A stretch of DNA of 64,000 nt from contig NZ_BDBP01000058.1 in assembly GCF_001613045.1 (NCBI RefSeq), positions 1 through 64,000 on the forward strand, written 5' to 3'. The position numbers and the translations under genes were made by a program. Positions 1-8,905 of this stretch are shown piece after piece. The stretch is from Nocardia lijiangensis NBRC 108240. Lineage in GTDB: Bacteria > Actinomycetota > Actinomycetes > Mycobacteriales > Mycobacteriaceae. The notes beneath the pieces are model-generated. The model searched no databases and was not told where the DNA came from. It was given only the letters and a program-made list of their open reading frames with translations. The stretch's first letter is position 1. The number at the start of each line of letters is the position of its first letter.

Positions 1-459
1 TTCGACACCGGCACGCTGGCCGCCGCAGCCCAGCTGCTCGGCGCGGGCCGCGCGCTGCTGCACGCGGCGACCGAATACGCCAAGCAGCGCAAGCAGTTCG
101 GCAAGCCGATCGGCGAATTCCAAGCCGTAAAGCAGAAGCTCGCCGATGTGCTGATCGCACTCGACCTGGCCGAGCCGCTGCTCTACCGCGCCGCCCTCAC
201 CATGGGCGAGCCGACCCGCAGCCGCGACGTATCGGCCGCGATGCTGGCCTGCGGCGATGCCGCGCACACCGCCGCGCGCGCCGCGCTGCAGGTGCACGGC
301 GCGATCGGCTACACCGCCGAGTACGACCTGTCGCTGTGGCTGACCAAGGTCACCGCACTGCGCGCCGCGTGGGGCGCGCCGGATCTGCACCGCGCCAGGA
401 TCGCTCGCGCCCTGCGCGACGAGGCCATCCGGGACCGAGCGCTGCGAGGCACCGCATGA
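1..459 (+). CDS. Acyl-CoA dehydrogenase, C-terminal part (5' end outside window)
   Basis: The frame is open from the first base and ends in TGA at 457-459, giving 152 C-terminal residues of an acyl-CoA dehydrogenase. The flavin-binding helix motif RKQFGKPIGEFQAVKQKLAD and the later QVHGAIGYTAEYDLSLW segment are typical of the C-terminal helical domain. The stop overlaps the ATG of the next gene (ATGA), so the two are translationally coupled. Paired, partly degenerate dehydrogenases like this form alpha2beta2 enzymes in actinobacterial steroid and acyl-CoA catabolism. Which pair this is (a ChsE-type or a FadE31-33-type pair) cannot be decided from this fragment. Confidence 0.93.
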   Translation, partial: FDTGTLAAAAQLLGAGRALLHAATEYAKQRKQFGKPIGEFQAVKQKLADVLIALDLAEPLLYRAALTMGEPTRSRDVSAAMLACGDAAHTAARAALQVHGAIGYTAEYDLSLWLTKVTALRAAWGAPDLHRARIARALRDEAIRDRALRGTA

Positions 460-1511
460 CCGCCGCCGAGCACCAGGAATTCGCCGCCTCGGTGCGCGCG
501 CTGCTCACCAAGCACGCGGGCCGCGACGCCGTGCGCGCCGCGATGGACACCGAACTCGGGTACGACCCGAAACTCTGGCGGCTGCTCTGCGAGCAGATCG
601 GCGTCGCGGCGCTGGCCATCCCCGAGGAGTACGGCGGCTTCGGTGCCTCGCTCGTCGAATCCCTGCTCGTGGTCGGTGAATTGGGCCGGACGCTGGCGGG
701 AGTGCCGATGCTCGGTTCGGCCGTGCTCGGCGCGCATGCCGTGCTGCTCTCCGGTGACGAGGAAGCCTGCGCGCGACTGCTGCCCGGCGTCGCGGAAGGT
801 GCGACGACGCTCGCGGTCTGCTGGGCGAGCGCGACCGGCTGGGACGAGCCCGGGGTCCACGCCGAGGGCGAGACCCTTTCCGGCACCGCGTATTACGTGC
901 TCGACGGCGCGCAGGCCGATACCCTGATCGTGCTCGCCCCGACCGGGTTGTTCGAGGTCGAGGCCACCGCCGCGGGCATCACCCGCCGTCCGGTCGCGAC
1001 CATGGACCCGACGCGCAAGCTCACCGAGATCGGCTTCGACGGTGTCGCCGCACGCAAGCTCGGTACGGCCGATCCGGTGGCCGTCGCGGCGCGGTTGCGG
1101 GAGATCGCGTGGGCCGCGGTGGCCGCCGAGCAGGTCGGCGCGGCCGAGCAGTGCCTCGAGATGACGGTCGAATACACCAAGTCCCGCGTGCAGTTCGGGC
1201 GTGTGATCGGCAGTTTCCAGGCGCTCAAGCACCGGATGGCCGATATGTACGTGCTGCTGGAGTCGGCCAAGTCCGCGTCCTATGCCGCCACCGCCGCGGT
1301 CGCCGCAGGCCTGCCCTCGGCCGCCGAGGACGTGTGGGCCGCCCGTGTGCAGTGCTCCGAGGCACTCACCGAGATCGTGTCCGAGACCGTGCAATTGCAC
1401 GGCGGCATCGCCATCACCTGGGAGCACGACGCGCACCTGTTCTTCAAGCGCGCGCACGGCGACGCCCAGCTCTTCGGCACCCCGCACCGGCCACTGGCGC
1501 ACACCAATTAG
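456..1511 (+). CDS. Acyl-CoA dehydrogenase, second subunit of a tandem pair
   Basis: 351-residue FAD-dependent acyl-CoA dehydrogenase. The ATG at 456 overlaps the upstream stop (ATGA); an upstream in-frame extension to 336 is only overlap with the previous gene. The N-terminal helical domain contains IPEEYGGFGASLVESLLVV. The C-terminal domain contains SRVQFGRVIGSFQALKHRMA and ETVQLHGGIAITWEHDAHLF. At about 350 residues it is shorter than a standalone dehydrogenase (about 380-400), as is usual for the less conserved partner of heteromeric steroid dehydrogenases. It is the last gene of its operon: a strong terminator starts 10 bases after the stop. A role in steroid or branched acyl-CoA oxidation is inferred from the neighbourhood. 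Confidence 0.92.
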   Translation: MTAAEHQEFAASVRALLTKHAGRDAVRAAMDTELGYDPKLWRLLCEQIGVAALAIPEEYGGFGASLVESLLVVGELGRTLAGVPMLGSAVLGAHAVLLSGDEEACARLLPGVAEGATTLAVCWASATGWDEPGVHAEGETLSGTAYYVLDGAQADTLIVLAPTGLFEVEATAAGITRRPVATMDPTRKLTEIGFDGVAARKLGTADPVAVAARLREIAWAAVAAEQVGAAEQCLEMTVEYTKSRVQFGRVIGSFQALKHRMADMYVLLESAKSASYAATAAVAAGLPSAAEDVWAARVQCSEALTEIVSETVQLHGGIAITWEHDAHLFFKRAHGDAQLFGTPHRPLAHTN

Positions 1512-1521
1512 CTTGGGCACC

Positions 1522-1563
1522 AAAGGCCCCGGCGAGTCCTCCCCCGGACTCGCCGGGGCCTTT
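1522..1563 (+). terminator. Intrinsic terminator after the acyl-CoA dehydrogenase pair
   Basis: Perfect 18-bp inverted repeat (1522-1539 and 1546-1563) with a 6-base loop. The stem starts AAAGGCCCCGG and ends CCGGGGCCTTT, so the transcript ends in a GC stem followed by U residues. It lies 10 bases past the stop codon. Confidence 0.9.
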
Positions 1564-1587
1564 GGCATTCGCGGCCCTGGGCAGCTC

Positions 1588-1650
1588 CCACACCCTCTCC
1601 ATACGGATCGCATAGGCACCGACTGTGTGAACCATGCGAACCGTCTGTGT
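1588..1650. repeat. 63-nt extragenic palindromic repeat, copy A
   Basis: An imperfect palindrome starting CCACAC and ending CTGTGT, with a central AGGCACCG-nC-TGTGTG core. The same 63-nt unit recurs at 42014-42076 and 50089-50151, each time between genes and with identical length. This is the most diverged copy. It lies directly upstream of the 5' remnant of the MFS gene, where a promoter or start codon would be expected. Confidence 0.7.
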
Positions 1651-1662
1651 CGTCGGTGGGCT

Positions 1663-1744
1663 ATCTCACGGCAGCCCAAAGCGGTCTGGGCGGTCGCCTT
1701 CGCCAGCGTCATCGCCTTCATGGGCATCGGCCTGGTCGACCCGA
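1663..1744 (+). pseudogene. MFS transporter, 5' fragment (split by the integrated element)
   Basis: Reading in frame from 1663 gives SRQPKAVWAVAFASVIAFMG and then IGLVDP, the first membrane helix of a major facilitator transporter. The frame then enters element DNA after GACCCGA (1738-1744). The continuation of the same protein (ILKPIGEQLHASPSQVSLLF) starts at 17170 on the far side of the element. The codon before SRQPK is ATC, not ATG; the only in-frame alternative nearby is GTG at 1627, inside a repeat. The original start is therefore unclear, perhaps lost. Confidence 0.85.
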
Positions 1745-1764
1745 GTCAAACAGAGCGACCCATA
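1720..1764. other. attL: left attachment site
   Basis: Host half (MFS codons up to 1737), 7-bp common core GACCCGA at 1738-1744, then the element half containing the arm GACCCATA at 1757-1764. That arm is the inverted match of TATGGGTC at 17139-17146 beside the right core. Joined in the circular form, the two arms are symmetric about the first two bases (GA) of the core, so GA is the best guess for the crossover dinucleotide. Confidence 0.75.
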
Positions 1765-1836
1765 AGCGTGACACCCGAGCTCACGGACACCCACGGGGAA
1801 GGTAGGTCGGCTTCAAGGTGCCTGTAGCGTCGCGCC

Positions 1837-2199
1837 ATGGCCGACATGAGGGACTGTTCGCCCTTCAGCGAGATATTCGCTCAGCTCGACAGGATCGAGC
1901 AGAAGCTAGACACCCTGCAACGCTCGGTGGACGCCGTGAGTCGACAGAGACCAGAGCACCGGCCGGAGCAACCCTCCCGGCGTGAACGGCCTGTCCGGCG
2001 AGAGCTGCCGACGATCGACCAACCAGGCGCATACATGACTCGAAGCGAAGTAGCCGAAATGGTCGGCTTTTCGACCAAGACCCTGGCCAACTGGGGTGCG
2101 GAAGGCAAAGGTCCAAAGTTCGTCCGGGTCGGTGGGGGTCATTGCCGCTACCGGCTGTCAGATGTCCTCGCGTGGCAGGAATCCCAACACGGGAGGTAG
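1837..2199 (+). CDS. Putative excisionase / MerR-like (HTH_17) DNA-binding protein
   Basis: 120 residues. The N-terminal third (FAQLDRIEQKLDTLQRSVDAV) is a predicted coiled coil, followed by a basic, proline-rich linker. The C-terminal domain (about residues 66-117: MTRSEVAEMVGFSTKTLANW, then KFVRVGGGHCRYRLSDVLAW) is a winged helix of the AlpA/excisionase type. It is the first gene inside the left end and points away from attL, a usual place for a recombination directionality factor. No clear ribosome-binding site precedes ATG 1837; ATG 1846 is an alternative. It could instead be an early regulator. Confidence 0.72.
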   Translation: MADMRDCSPFSEIFAQLDRIEQKLDTLQRSVDAVSRQRPEHRPEQPSRRERPVRRELPTIDQPGAYMTRSEVAEMVGFSTKTLANWGAEGKGPKFVRVGGGHCRYRLSDVLAWQESQHGR

Positions 2200-2280
2200 T
2201 TAGTACGTGCCAGCGCAACGCTTTTCGGCGCTAACATGCTCTGACGCGCTCCACAGGCACCGACGACTAGAGGACCCACC

Positions 2281-2616
2281 TTGACGAACCCAATCCTCCG
2301 CTACGCGCTCGATGGCCCCGACGACAACGACTTGGCATGCCCGAACTGTGGGTGGGCGTACACCCACATCGACAAAGTCAGGGCTGGGGTCAGGACTGAG
2401 GACGCCCCGATCACCTTCGTGGAACTTGACATCGTGGAAGGGCAGTTTGGGTTCAAGCCCCGACGGTACGAGGGAACCGAGACGCCTTCCGGTCGTCGGC
2501 AATGGCTGGAGATCGTTATCGACTGCGAGCAATGTGCTGGGGGGACGTTGGTCCTCGCCCAGCACAAGGGCGTCACGCAGACCCGGTACATCCCAGCCAC
2601 GACTTCAACTGACTGA
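2281..2616 (+). CDS. Hypothetical phage protein with paired CxxC zinc motif
   Basis: 111 residues starting at TTG 2281 with AGAGGA about 8 bases upstream. An N-terminal CPNCGW and a later CEQC, separated by about 60 residues, look like a zinc ribbon holding a small beta domain. It follows the excisionase-like gene on the same strand by about 80 bases. Family and function are not recognised; such small zinc proteins are common in early regions of actinobacterial phages. Confidence 0.7.
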   Translation: MTNPILRYALDGPDDNDLACPNCGWAYTHIDKVRAGVRTEDAPITFVELDIVEGQFGFKPRRYEGTETPSGRRQWLEIVIDCEQCAGGTLVLAQHKGVTQTRYIPATTSTD

Positions 2617-2617
2617 C

Positions 2618-2851
2618 CTAGACCACACTCCATGCACGCTCGCTCCTGTCCCACTCGATCGAGCCAGCGTGCAACGTTCGGAACTCCGCGAGCACCTTCT
2701 TGTTGATCGCGGGGTTCCCGTTGTCGTTCTCGTACACCCACTCAGGCCCGAAGAGGGTTTCGATGTCAGAGACGATGTCCTCTTGATACTCAACCTGGTT
2801 CGCCTTGATTCGGTCGACCATCCACTGTGCGATCTCCACTGCTGTAGCCAT
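2618..2851 (-). CDS. Small conserved hypothetical protein (DUF6953-like)
   Basis: 77 residues from ATG 2851 (MATAVEIAQWMVDRIKANQV). An upstream in-frame ATG at 2944 would overlap the opposite-strand gene and adds a non-conserved leader, so the shorter form is preferred. The pattern VYENDNGNPAINKKVLAEFR followed by EWDRSERAW recalls the DUF6953 family of small phage and bacterial proteins; this is from memory and should be treated as tentative. The gene converges on the 2281-2616 gene, with only one base between the two stop codons. Confidence 0.6.
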   Translation of the reverse strand: MATAVEIAQWMVDRIKANQVEYQEDIVSDIETLFGPEWVYENDNGNPAINKKVLAEFRTLHAGSIEWDRSERAWSVV

Positions 2852-2919
2852 CGGATGAGCATAGACCGGCGAAACGCAACGGTAGGCAGCGATTTCGTGA
2901 GGTCGATAGCATATACCGC

Positions 2920-3381
2920 GTGACACTGACTCAACCGTGGGCAACAGTCATCGCAGGACTCTTGGCAGTTATCGCAGCGTCGATCGCGTATGGCGGTGTG
3001 CTGGTGAACGTACGCCATCAGCGTCAGGCCGAAATACGGGCGAACCGGCTAGCACTGCTGAGCGAGACCGTAAGCATCACGGAAACACTTGCATTCGGCT
3101 TAAACCGTCGCCGCACAGCAATCAAGAACAATAGCAATCGAACGGATATCAATTTGAAGCTGTTCGATTGCTTTGAGCAATTGAACATAGTTATTGCAAG
3201 ACTGGAAGTGTATGACCTGGGCGAGGTGGCGATATCCGCCGCAGGCTATTTGGCAACAATCAAGATGCCGCCGGATGCCGATAGCGACACTGAGAAGGCA
3301 TACGAAGTTAAGCAAGCGGAGGCACGCGCGGAGCTTCGCGCTAAGTTGGCGATAGAACGCGCAAAGGTCGAGAAGCAATAG
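2920..3381 (+). CDS. Membrane-anchored hypothetical protein
   Basis: 153 residues from GTG 2920. Residues 7-29 (WATVIAGLLAVIAASIAYGG) form one membrane helix, followed by a basic stretch and a long alpha-helical, charged cytoplasmic or surface domain ending in a Lys/Glu-rich helix. The GC content is visibly lower than elsewhere in the window (repeated AACAATAGCAATCG-type stretches), marking it as a late acquisition even within the element. It stands alone on this strand, opposite the tape-measure operon, which is typical of lysogenic-conversion cargo. Function unknown. Confidence 0.65.
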   Translation: MTLTQPWATVIAGLLAVIAASIAYGGVLVNVRHQRQAEIRANRLALLSETVSITETLAFGLNRRRTAIKNNSNRTDINLKLFDCFEQLNIVIARLEVYDLGEVAISAAGYLATIKMPPDADSDTEKAYEVKQAEARAELRAKLAIERAKVEKQ

Positions 3382-3440
3382 GTAGTTCGACTGGCCACGC
3401 CTGCCGGGGGGCAACCCCGGGAGGGTGCAGTCAATACGGA

Positions 3441-6400
3441 CTACCTCCGGTAACTCTTCATAGCTTGTGCTTTCTGATGAGTCGTAAGAGCTCGGACGGC
3501 TTCATCAACACTGTCCGTCGTGATATTCACGTTCGGACGAGACATGATCATTTGCTCAATCTCCTGCTGAGACAGGCCGGATTGCGGTTGCCCAAGGGTC
3601 GCACCAGCGAACTGCCGGAGTTGCTCAGGGGAGTTGAAAATCGGCTCAGGCGAATTCGACAGGTTGATACCCATCTCACCCGGCATAAGCCAACCGCCGT
3701 TGTCGAAGACTTTCGGGCGAAGCATTTCGAACCAACTCGGGGCTTGCCCGTCCGGTCCGGGCGTAAAGCCCAATTGCTTCATAACCTCTTCAGGCGAGAA
3801 GGACGGCAGACCGGATAGAACATTGGTGTTCTCTCCGTCTTCCTTGTCCTCGTTCGCCAAGGCGATAGCCTTATCGGCCACACCCCACCAGCGAGAACCG
3901 CCGATCTTCTCCGGCAACTGCTCTTTGAAGGCGTCGAAAATGGCACCTACCGCGCTGGACGCGGCATTGGTGAGGACGTCGCGAATCGTGTTCGCGGAAT
4001 CCTTACCCTTCCCCTTCTTGTTCGCCTCCTGCTGAGCACGAGAGAGCTCGGCATCCGCCTTCGCGCGATCCAAGTCCGAAGACATCGGATCGTCGTAGAC
4101 AGCGTTCCGCCGCTCGTTCGCATCCTCTACGGCCGCGAACTTGTCGATACGCTCGGCCTCCTCCTCGCTGTATTGGCGAGAAAGCGCCGGAGCTTGCGGC
4201 GCGACACGCTGTCCGCCCTCTAGCTGGCCTTGCTTGTCCTTCTGCTCTTGCTTTTTGACGACGCGTGCCTGAGCGTCTTGCACGTCCAGGTCAGCAAGAC
4301 GACGGTCGTTATCGTCGTACTTATCCTCTGTATCGGCGTAGACTTCGTCACGCTTTTTCTTGGCCTGGTCTACAGCGATAATCAGACGTTGTAGCTCGCG
4401 CTCATCCTCGGCGGTCCATTCGATGATTTTGCCGCCCCTCATCTGAGAGCTAATTCCCCGGATGAGCTCATTCGGCAAGTGGAAACGCTGAGCGAATTGC
4501 GAGTCGGTGGCGCGGGCTCGGCCTCCGCCGATGCCCGAGGTGCCGAAAGCTCCGCCGGACTCAATCGCCATACCGGCCAAAGTGGCCGCCATATGGTCCG
4601 CATTAACGCCGACCTGGAACCAGGTGCCCGAAGGCCCTAGACCGGGCTCTAGGCCCGCTGTAGTGCCTCCTAGAAGGCTTAGCGTGGTGTACAGGCGTTG
4701 AGTCGGCTCAACGATGCCCATCAAGATTTGATGGATGTATCCGACGAAGCCAGAGCAGTCGAAACCGCCTTCGGCGAGACTTTCGCCTCCCCAGACGTAT
4801 TTCTTACCCTCCACGGCTCGAGCCGCTTCGATAGCGCGCTCGACACCGGCCGGAGTGCCGCCCTCCGCGAAGCGGAGGCCGCCAGCAAGCGCCCGAGCTC
4901 GAAGCCCGCGCATCTTGCCGTGCCCGCCGACCGCGTCCACCTCCGCAGAGGTCCAGACGTGCTCATTGTGCGACAGCAGCGCCGGAATGGAATCCGACGT
5001 AGGACCACCGGCCCCGGAGACGGCACCGAAGATCTCACCGCCGCCCGCGCGGGGGAGACGTGGCACCGGCAACGGCCCCTGAGCACTCGGGTTACCGAGC
5101 TGCTCCATACGAGCCGCCGCGTTCTGCGAATCCGCGAAGATCTTGAAACGCTTATCCGGGATCTTGGCGTCAATAAGCTGTTGAACCTTGTTCAACACTT
5201 CCTGAATATTGTCAGCCTTGATTTCGTAGACGGTTTCTTTACCGTCTACCTTCTCGATCTCGGCTCCCATCCGCTGCAATTCCGCGATGATCTCGGCGGA
5301 ATTGGTCAGACGGGTGTCAATAGTGACACCCTCCGGATGGTTGTTCATCAGCGTTTGCATTAGCCGGAGCTTGGCGGTTGCTTCGTCAGCACCCTTCAGC
5401 TCCGCAAGGATCTCAATATCCTTCGGGACATACCCGACAGATTCCGCTAGGCCGGTTAGTTCGGCTTCGCTCAGACCGACCGCATTCGCCAACTGGCGGA
5501 GGACTTCAGTATTCCTCTGGAACACGGGTCCCATTTCGCCACCAGCGGCAGCGACAGACGCCGTTTCGTCACGGAGGTCTTTCAGGATGTCGCGGAGTTT
5601 CGAGCCATTTTCCGACGTGGTATTGATCCCGCCGTTCATGTCGATAAGCTCAGCGCCAATACCCTTGGAAGAATCCCAGCGCTTTTCAGCCGAAGAGATG
5701 ACTCCTCGAATCGAATCGTTATACGACTGCATAGCGTCTTGCAGCTCGACCGGCTTACCGGCGAGAGCGTCAAGAGCCTTCTTCAGTGCGCTGACACGGT
5801 CGTCCGCATCCGCCGAAGTGCTCGACAGAACTTCGATGGATTCCTTCAGGGAACCAACGCCCGCTGTCGAGTTCCGCGACGCGTCCACCATGGCTTGCAC
5901 TTCGGTACGAGCACTCTTGATCTGCTCCGCGACACGTCCACCAGCGGCGTCCGTTTGCTCCAGTGCGGTAACGAATTTGGTGTACTGCTCTCCGCCCGCG
6001 GCCACGATCTTGCCCAGGTCGTCTACTTCGAGCTTTTGAGCCCGGAGGACGGTCATCAGAGCGCGGTTCTCATCGATCGCGCGCTGGGTTACCTCGTAAC
6101 CCCTGCGGGTCCCGTCGAAGAAATTGCCGCCGACGTTTCGCGTCGGGTCCCAGCTATTGAGTCGGTCGGTAAAGTTGATAAGGGACTCTCCGAACGAGTG
6201 TCCTTCTGCCGCGATCTTCCGAATACCGGACAACCGGGCCTCGACTAGATCACCGGCGGCTTGGATGGCCTTCGCATCGAGTGCGCCGTTCGTCTCGGCT
6301 AGCGCTGCCTGTAGCTTTCGCTGTGCCTTCTCCGAGGCGATCACCGAGGATGTGAACGCGTCCTGAACCGTCTTGGTTTTGTCGGCGTGGCCCCGGTACA

Positions 6401-8270
6401 CCATGTATCCGGCGAAGGCTCCCGCCATGGCGAGAGCCCACGGACCACCGAGCATGTTGACGGTTCCGGCCACGGCCCTACCCAGGCCGGTAACGGCCGT
6501 GGTAGCTGCTGCCTGGATACGTCCGCCGAGTGCAGCAGCACCGGCAGCAGTCCGGAACATCGCACCCGTCAGCGCGTTGGAGCTGGCAGCAGCGGTAGTA
6601 GCCGCAGCAGACCAGCGTGTCAGCGCGCTAGTGGCCTGATTCGCCGCGTAGGTCTCCTGTGCCCAGGCCCGCGCACGTGCCAGACGTCCGCTGATCATGC
6701 CGGGTGTAGCTGCAACCTCTCGCCCAATGCTCGCGAGATACTCACGGATGGCAGCGTTGTGCATGACGAGCGCACGGGAGAGAGCCGTCTGAGCCGCAAT
6801 CGTCGCCGGAGACAACAGGTTTCGGAACGCGGTCAGCGCTTCGAAACCGACATGTACGGCCTTCGTAGCAGCCATTGCAGCCACGTAAGCTGCAAGGCCC
6901 GCCGAGACGGCCCACGTGTTGTCCGCGAGGAAGCTCAACGCACGAGCGAAGTGCTCCACAAAGACGGCAGCGACAACGCCGGAGTCTCCCAGGATCGAAG
7001 CCATGGACCGGCCGATCGTGGAAGCGGCATCGCCTAGCTTCCGGAACGTATCGGTAAGCGTCTCGCCGATACCTTTGATCTCGGTATAGCCGTTCCCGCT
7101 GACCTCGCCACCGCGTAGCGAGTTGAAAAAGTCTTTGACGCCCGAAAGGTCTCGGGTCTTGATCGCATTCCAGAGACTGATCACAGCCTCACGGAAGCGC
7201 AATAGGTATTCGACCGGCTTCGAGTCTTCCGCGAAGCCGAAAGTCATATTCGCGCCGAGATACTTACCGTCTTTGAGGACGGAGAAGACACCCCGGATAC
7301 CGTCGACGGCAAAACGAGCCTTGACGCCGAACTTTTCCCAGTTCGACGCCGCACCGGTGATAGATTCACCGTGGGTCTTGAACGCCGCACCCATCTCCGT
7401 GAGATTGGTTGCGAGGTATTGTGACGCACGTTCGACGTGCGGTTTGATTTTGTTAGCCCAATCCCGAATAGCTCCGAGAGAGCTTTTCATCATCGGGAGG
7501 AACGGGGAAAGCGCGGCTTCGCCGATTCGGCCTAGGGACGCCTGCATGTTTTTCCACGCGCCGCGAAGAGTCTTACCCGACTCGTCCGCAGCACCGCCGA
7601 TATTCTCTTGAATAACTCGGCGGAAGGTCTCAGCGTCAACCGAACCCTTTTTAACCATCTTGCTCAGAGCGGCGGCGCTAACGCCGTACTCCTCTTGCAA
7701 CCACTGGAAAATAGGGATACCACGGTCCGCAAGCATCGAAAGGTCATCGGTAAAGGCACGGCCGGAGCTCTGGACCTTGTTGAAGACGTAACCCATTTCG
7801 CCCAGCGAGGAACCGGCGATAGTCGACGTGTCCGCAATGAGCTTCAGGTAACCCGTAAGGTCTTCGCCTTGCTTGATACCCGCAGCAACAGCAGACGCAG
7901 CGGCCGTAGCCGCTTCACCAAGGCCGAACGCCGTGCCGTCGACAGCGGCTTTCGCGTTGGCCAGAATCTCCGTGATGGCCTGTGCGCTATGGCCCAGACC
8001 TGCAAGCTTTCCCTTTGCATCGTCAATAGCGACCATGCGGGAGAAGCCCTTATTCAGCGCGGTACCGATAGCCGCGCCAGCAACCAGACCGACACCAGCG
8101 GCAGCAGTCCGAAACACGCTGCCGATACCGGCCGCGAGGCTATTGCCCATGCTTTTGCCGGTCCGTGTCGCCTGTGGCTCTAGGCTCGATAGTGACTTTT
8201 GAACTTGGCGGGGAATCTCCGATGCTTCCGCAACTAGGCTGATGTACGCGGTAGCTAATTCTATTGCCAC
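3441..8270 (-). CDS. Phage tail tape-measure protein
   Basis: 1609 residues from GTG 8270, preceded by GAGGAGGG. The N-terminal region (about 1-280) has the tape-measure pattern, including LADRGIPIFQWLQEEYGVSA and the following Lys/Asp helices. Alanine-rich hydrophobic stretches fill about residues 430-640. A degenerate NlpC/P60-type segment is visible around KKYVWGGESLAEGGFDCSGF, with the catalytic-type Cys in DCSGF and a later His, so it may still cut peptidoglycan. The length would correspond to a siphophage tail of roughly 240 nm by the usual 0.15 nm per residue rule (inference). No minor-tail genes follow, which is unusual. It is uninterrupted. Confidence 0.95.
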   Translation of the reverse strand: MAIELATAYISLVAEASEIPRQVQKSLSSLEPQATRTGKSMGNSLAAGIGSVFRTAAAGVGLVAGAAIGTALNKGFSRMVAIDDAKGKLAGLGHSAQAITEILANAKAAVDGTAFGLGEAATAAASAVAAGIKQGEDLTGYLKLIADTSTIAGSSLGEMGYVFNKVQSSGRAFTDDLSMLADRGIPIFQWLQEEYGVSAAALSKMVKKGSVDAETFRRVIQENIGGAADESGKTLRGAWKNMQASLGRIGEAALSPFLPMMKSSLGAIRDWANKIKPHVERASQYLATNLTEMGAAFKTHGESITGAASNWEKFGVKARFAVDGIRGVFSVLKDGKYLGANMTFGFAEDSKPVEYLLRFREAVISLWNAIKTRDLSGVKDFFNSLRGGEVSGNGYTEIKGIGETLTDTFRKLGDAASTIGRSMASILGDSGVVAAVFVEHFARALSFLADNTWAVSAGLAAYVAAMAATKAVHVGFEALTAFRNLLSPATIAAQTALSRALVMHNAAIREYLASIGREVAATPGMISGRLARARAWAQETYAANQATSALTRWSAAATTAAASSNALTGAMFRTAAGAAALGGRIQAAATTAVTGLGRAVAGTVNMLGGPWALAMAGAFAGYMVYRGHADKTKTVQDAFTSSVIASEKAQRKLQAALAETNGALDAKAIQAAGDLVEARLSGIRKIAAEGHSFGESLINFTDRLNSWDPTRNVGGNFFDGTRRGYEVTQRAIDENRALMTVLRAQKLEVDDLGKIVAAGGEQYTKFVTALEQTDAAGGRVAEQIKSARTEVQAMVDASRNSTAGVGSLKESIEVLSSTSADADDRVSALKKALDALAGKPVELQDAMQSYNDSIRGVISSAEKRWDSSKGIGAELIDMNGGINTTSENGSKLRDILKDLRDETASVAAAGGEMGPVFQRNTEVLRQLANAVGLSEAELTGLAESVGYVPKDIEILAELKGADEATAKLRLMQTLMNNHPEGVTIDTRLTNSAEIIAELQRMGAEIEKVDGKETVYEIKADNIQEVLNKVQQLIDAKIPDKRFKIFADSQNAAARMEQLGNPSAQGPLPVPRLPRAGGGEIFGAVSGAGGPTSDSIPALLSHNEHVWTSAEVDAVGGHGKMRGLRARALAGGLRFAEGGTPAGVERAIEAARAVEGKKYVWGGESLAEGGFDCSGFVGYIHQILMGIVEPTQRLYTTLSLLGGTTAGLEPGLGPSGTWFQVGVNADHMAATLAGMAIESGGAFGTSGIGGGRARATDSQFAQRFHLPNELIRGISSQMRGGKIIEWTAEDERELQRLIIAVDQAKKKRDEVYADTEDKYDDNDRRLADLDVQDAQARVVKKQEQKDKQGQLEGGQRVAPQAPALSRQYSEEEAERIDKFAAVEDANERRNAVYDDPMSSDLDRAKADAELSRAQQEANKKGKGKDSANTIRDVLTNAASSAVGAIFDAFKEQLPEKIGGSRWWGVADKAIALANEDKEDGENTNVLSGLPSFSPEEVMKQLGFTPGPDGQAPSWFEMLRPKVFDNGGWLMPGEMGINLSNSPEPIFNSPEQLRQFAGATLGQPQSGLSQQEIEQMIMSRPNVNITTDSVDEAVRALTTHQKAQAMKSYRR

Positions 8271-8411
8271 GTTTACAGCCCTCCTCTCTCGCCCTATGCG
8301 CGGGCACGGACCAAAGAGGCGGTAATCCTCGCGGTCACTGGGTATCGAATAGGTTTAATGCGCCCTGAAAGGGCAGAAATGGGAGATGTAGCGAGCGGCC
8401 TAAGATCTCGC

Positions 8412-8750
8412 TCACTTCCCTTCGAGCAAAGCCGCGTTAGCGAGTTGACTGAAGATCTCGGTCATTTTCGACACTGCGGCATCCTCGGGGATGCCGTGTT
8501 CAGCGAACAGTGCCATGAACGCGGGAAGAGTCACAACGGACATCAGGATGAACGCGGAACTTAATACTTCCTCGAACTGGCCGGATTCTTTCTCGGCAGC
8601 GAGCAGGGTTGAAACCTCGTGCGGCTTATCGAGAACATTCGTCCACAGCTTGAAGGCTCGCGCCTCCGCCGGTTCGCATGTAGCAGGCTCCAGGTGCTCC
8701 GAAACAAACTTTGCGACGCGCCTCTTGATATCGAAGATCACGCCAACCAT
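8412..8750 (-). CDS. Hypothetical protein upstream of the tape measure (tail-assembly chaperone position)
   Basis: 112 residues from ATG 8750 (MVGVIFDIKRRVAKFV); a GTG at 8768 would add six residues. It is mainly alpha-helical and acidic. It lies 141 bases upstream of the tape-measure gene and overlaps the end of the 55-residue ORF before it, in a different frame. In siphophages this place is held by two tail-assembly chaperones, the longer one made by ribosomal frameshifting. Sequence similarity to that family was not recognisable, so the assignment rests on position only. Confidence 0.6.
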   Translation of the reverse strand: MVGVIFDIKRRVAKFVSEHLEPATCEPAEARAFKLWTNVLDKPHEVSTLLAAEKESGQFEEVLSSAFILMSVVTLPAFMALFAEHGIPEDAAVSKMTEIFSQLANAALLEGK

Positions 8751-8905
8751 CCCCGGCGCTTCATCCACGCCAGCGCGTGACTCTTCGAGCCAGGCTCGGT
8801 CTTAATGGTCTCTTCTTTCAGCCAGCCCCGGCGAATCGCTTCTAGCTCTCCCTTTTGCCGTCCCGTCAGGGTGGGTTCCTGATCAGCGCCGTCGTTGTTA
8901 GTCAT
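8738..8905 (-). CDS. Small hypothetical phage protein (55 aa)
   Basis: ATG at 8905, stop TGA at 8738-8740, 55 residues, rich in Arg and Trp (GELEAIRRGWLKEETIKTEP, then HALAWMKRRGWLA). Its last 13 bases overlap the ATG start of the next leftward ORF in another frame, and the TGA itself sits in GTGA, another possible start. The overlap suggests translational coupling or frameshifting between the two products. It may be a remnant of a larger chaperone gene, or a small phage protein in its own right. Confidence 0.5.
   Translation of the reverse strand: MTNNDGADQEPTLTGRQKGELEAIRRGWLKEETIKTEPGSKSHALAWMKRRGWLA

Noticed and set aside
309..1727. 472-residue leftward ORF over the acyl-CoA dehydrogenase genes
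   Set aside because: Antisense shadow of high-GC codon bias: Arg/Gly/His-rich, no domain, no start signal; the opposite strand encodes clear dehydrogenase motifs.
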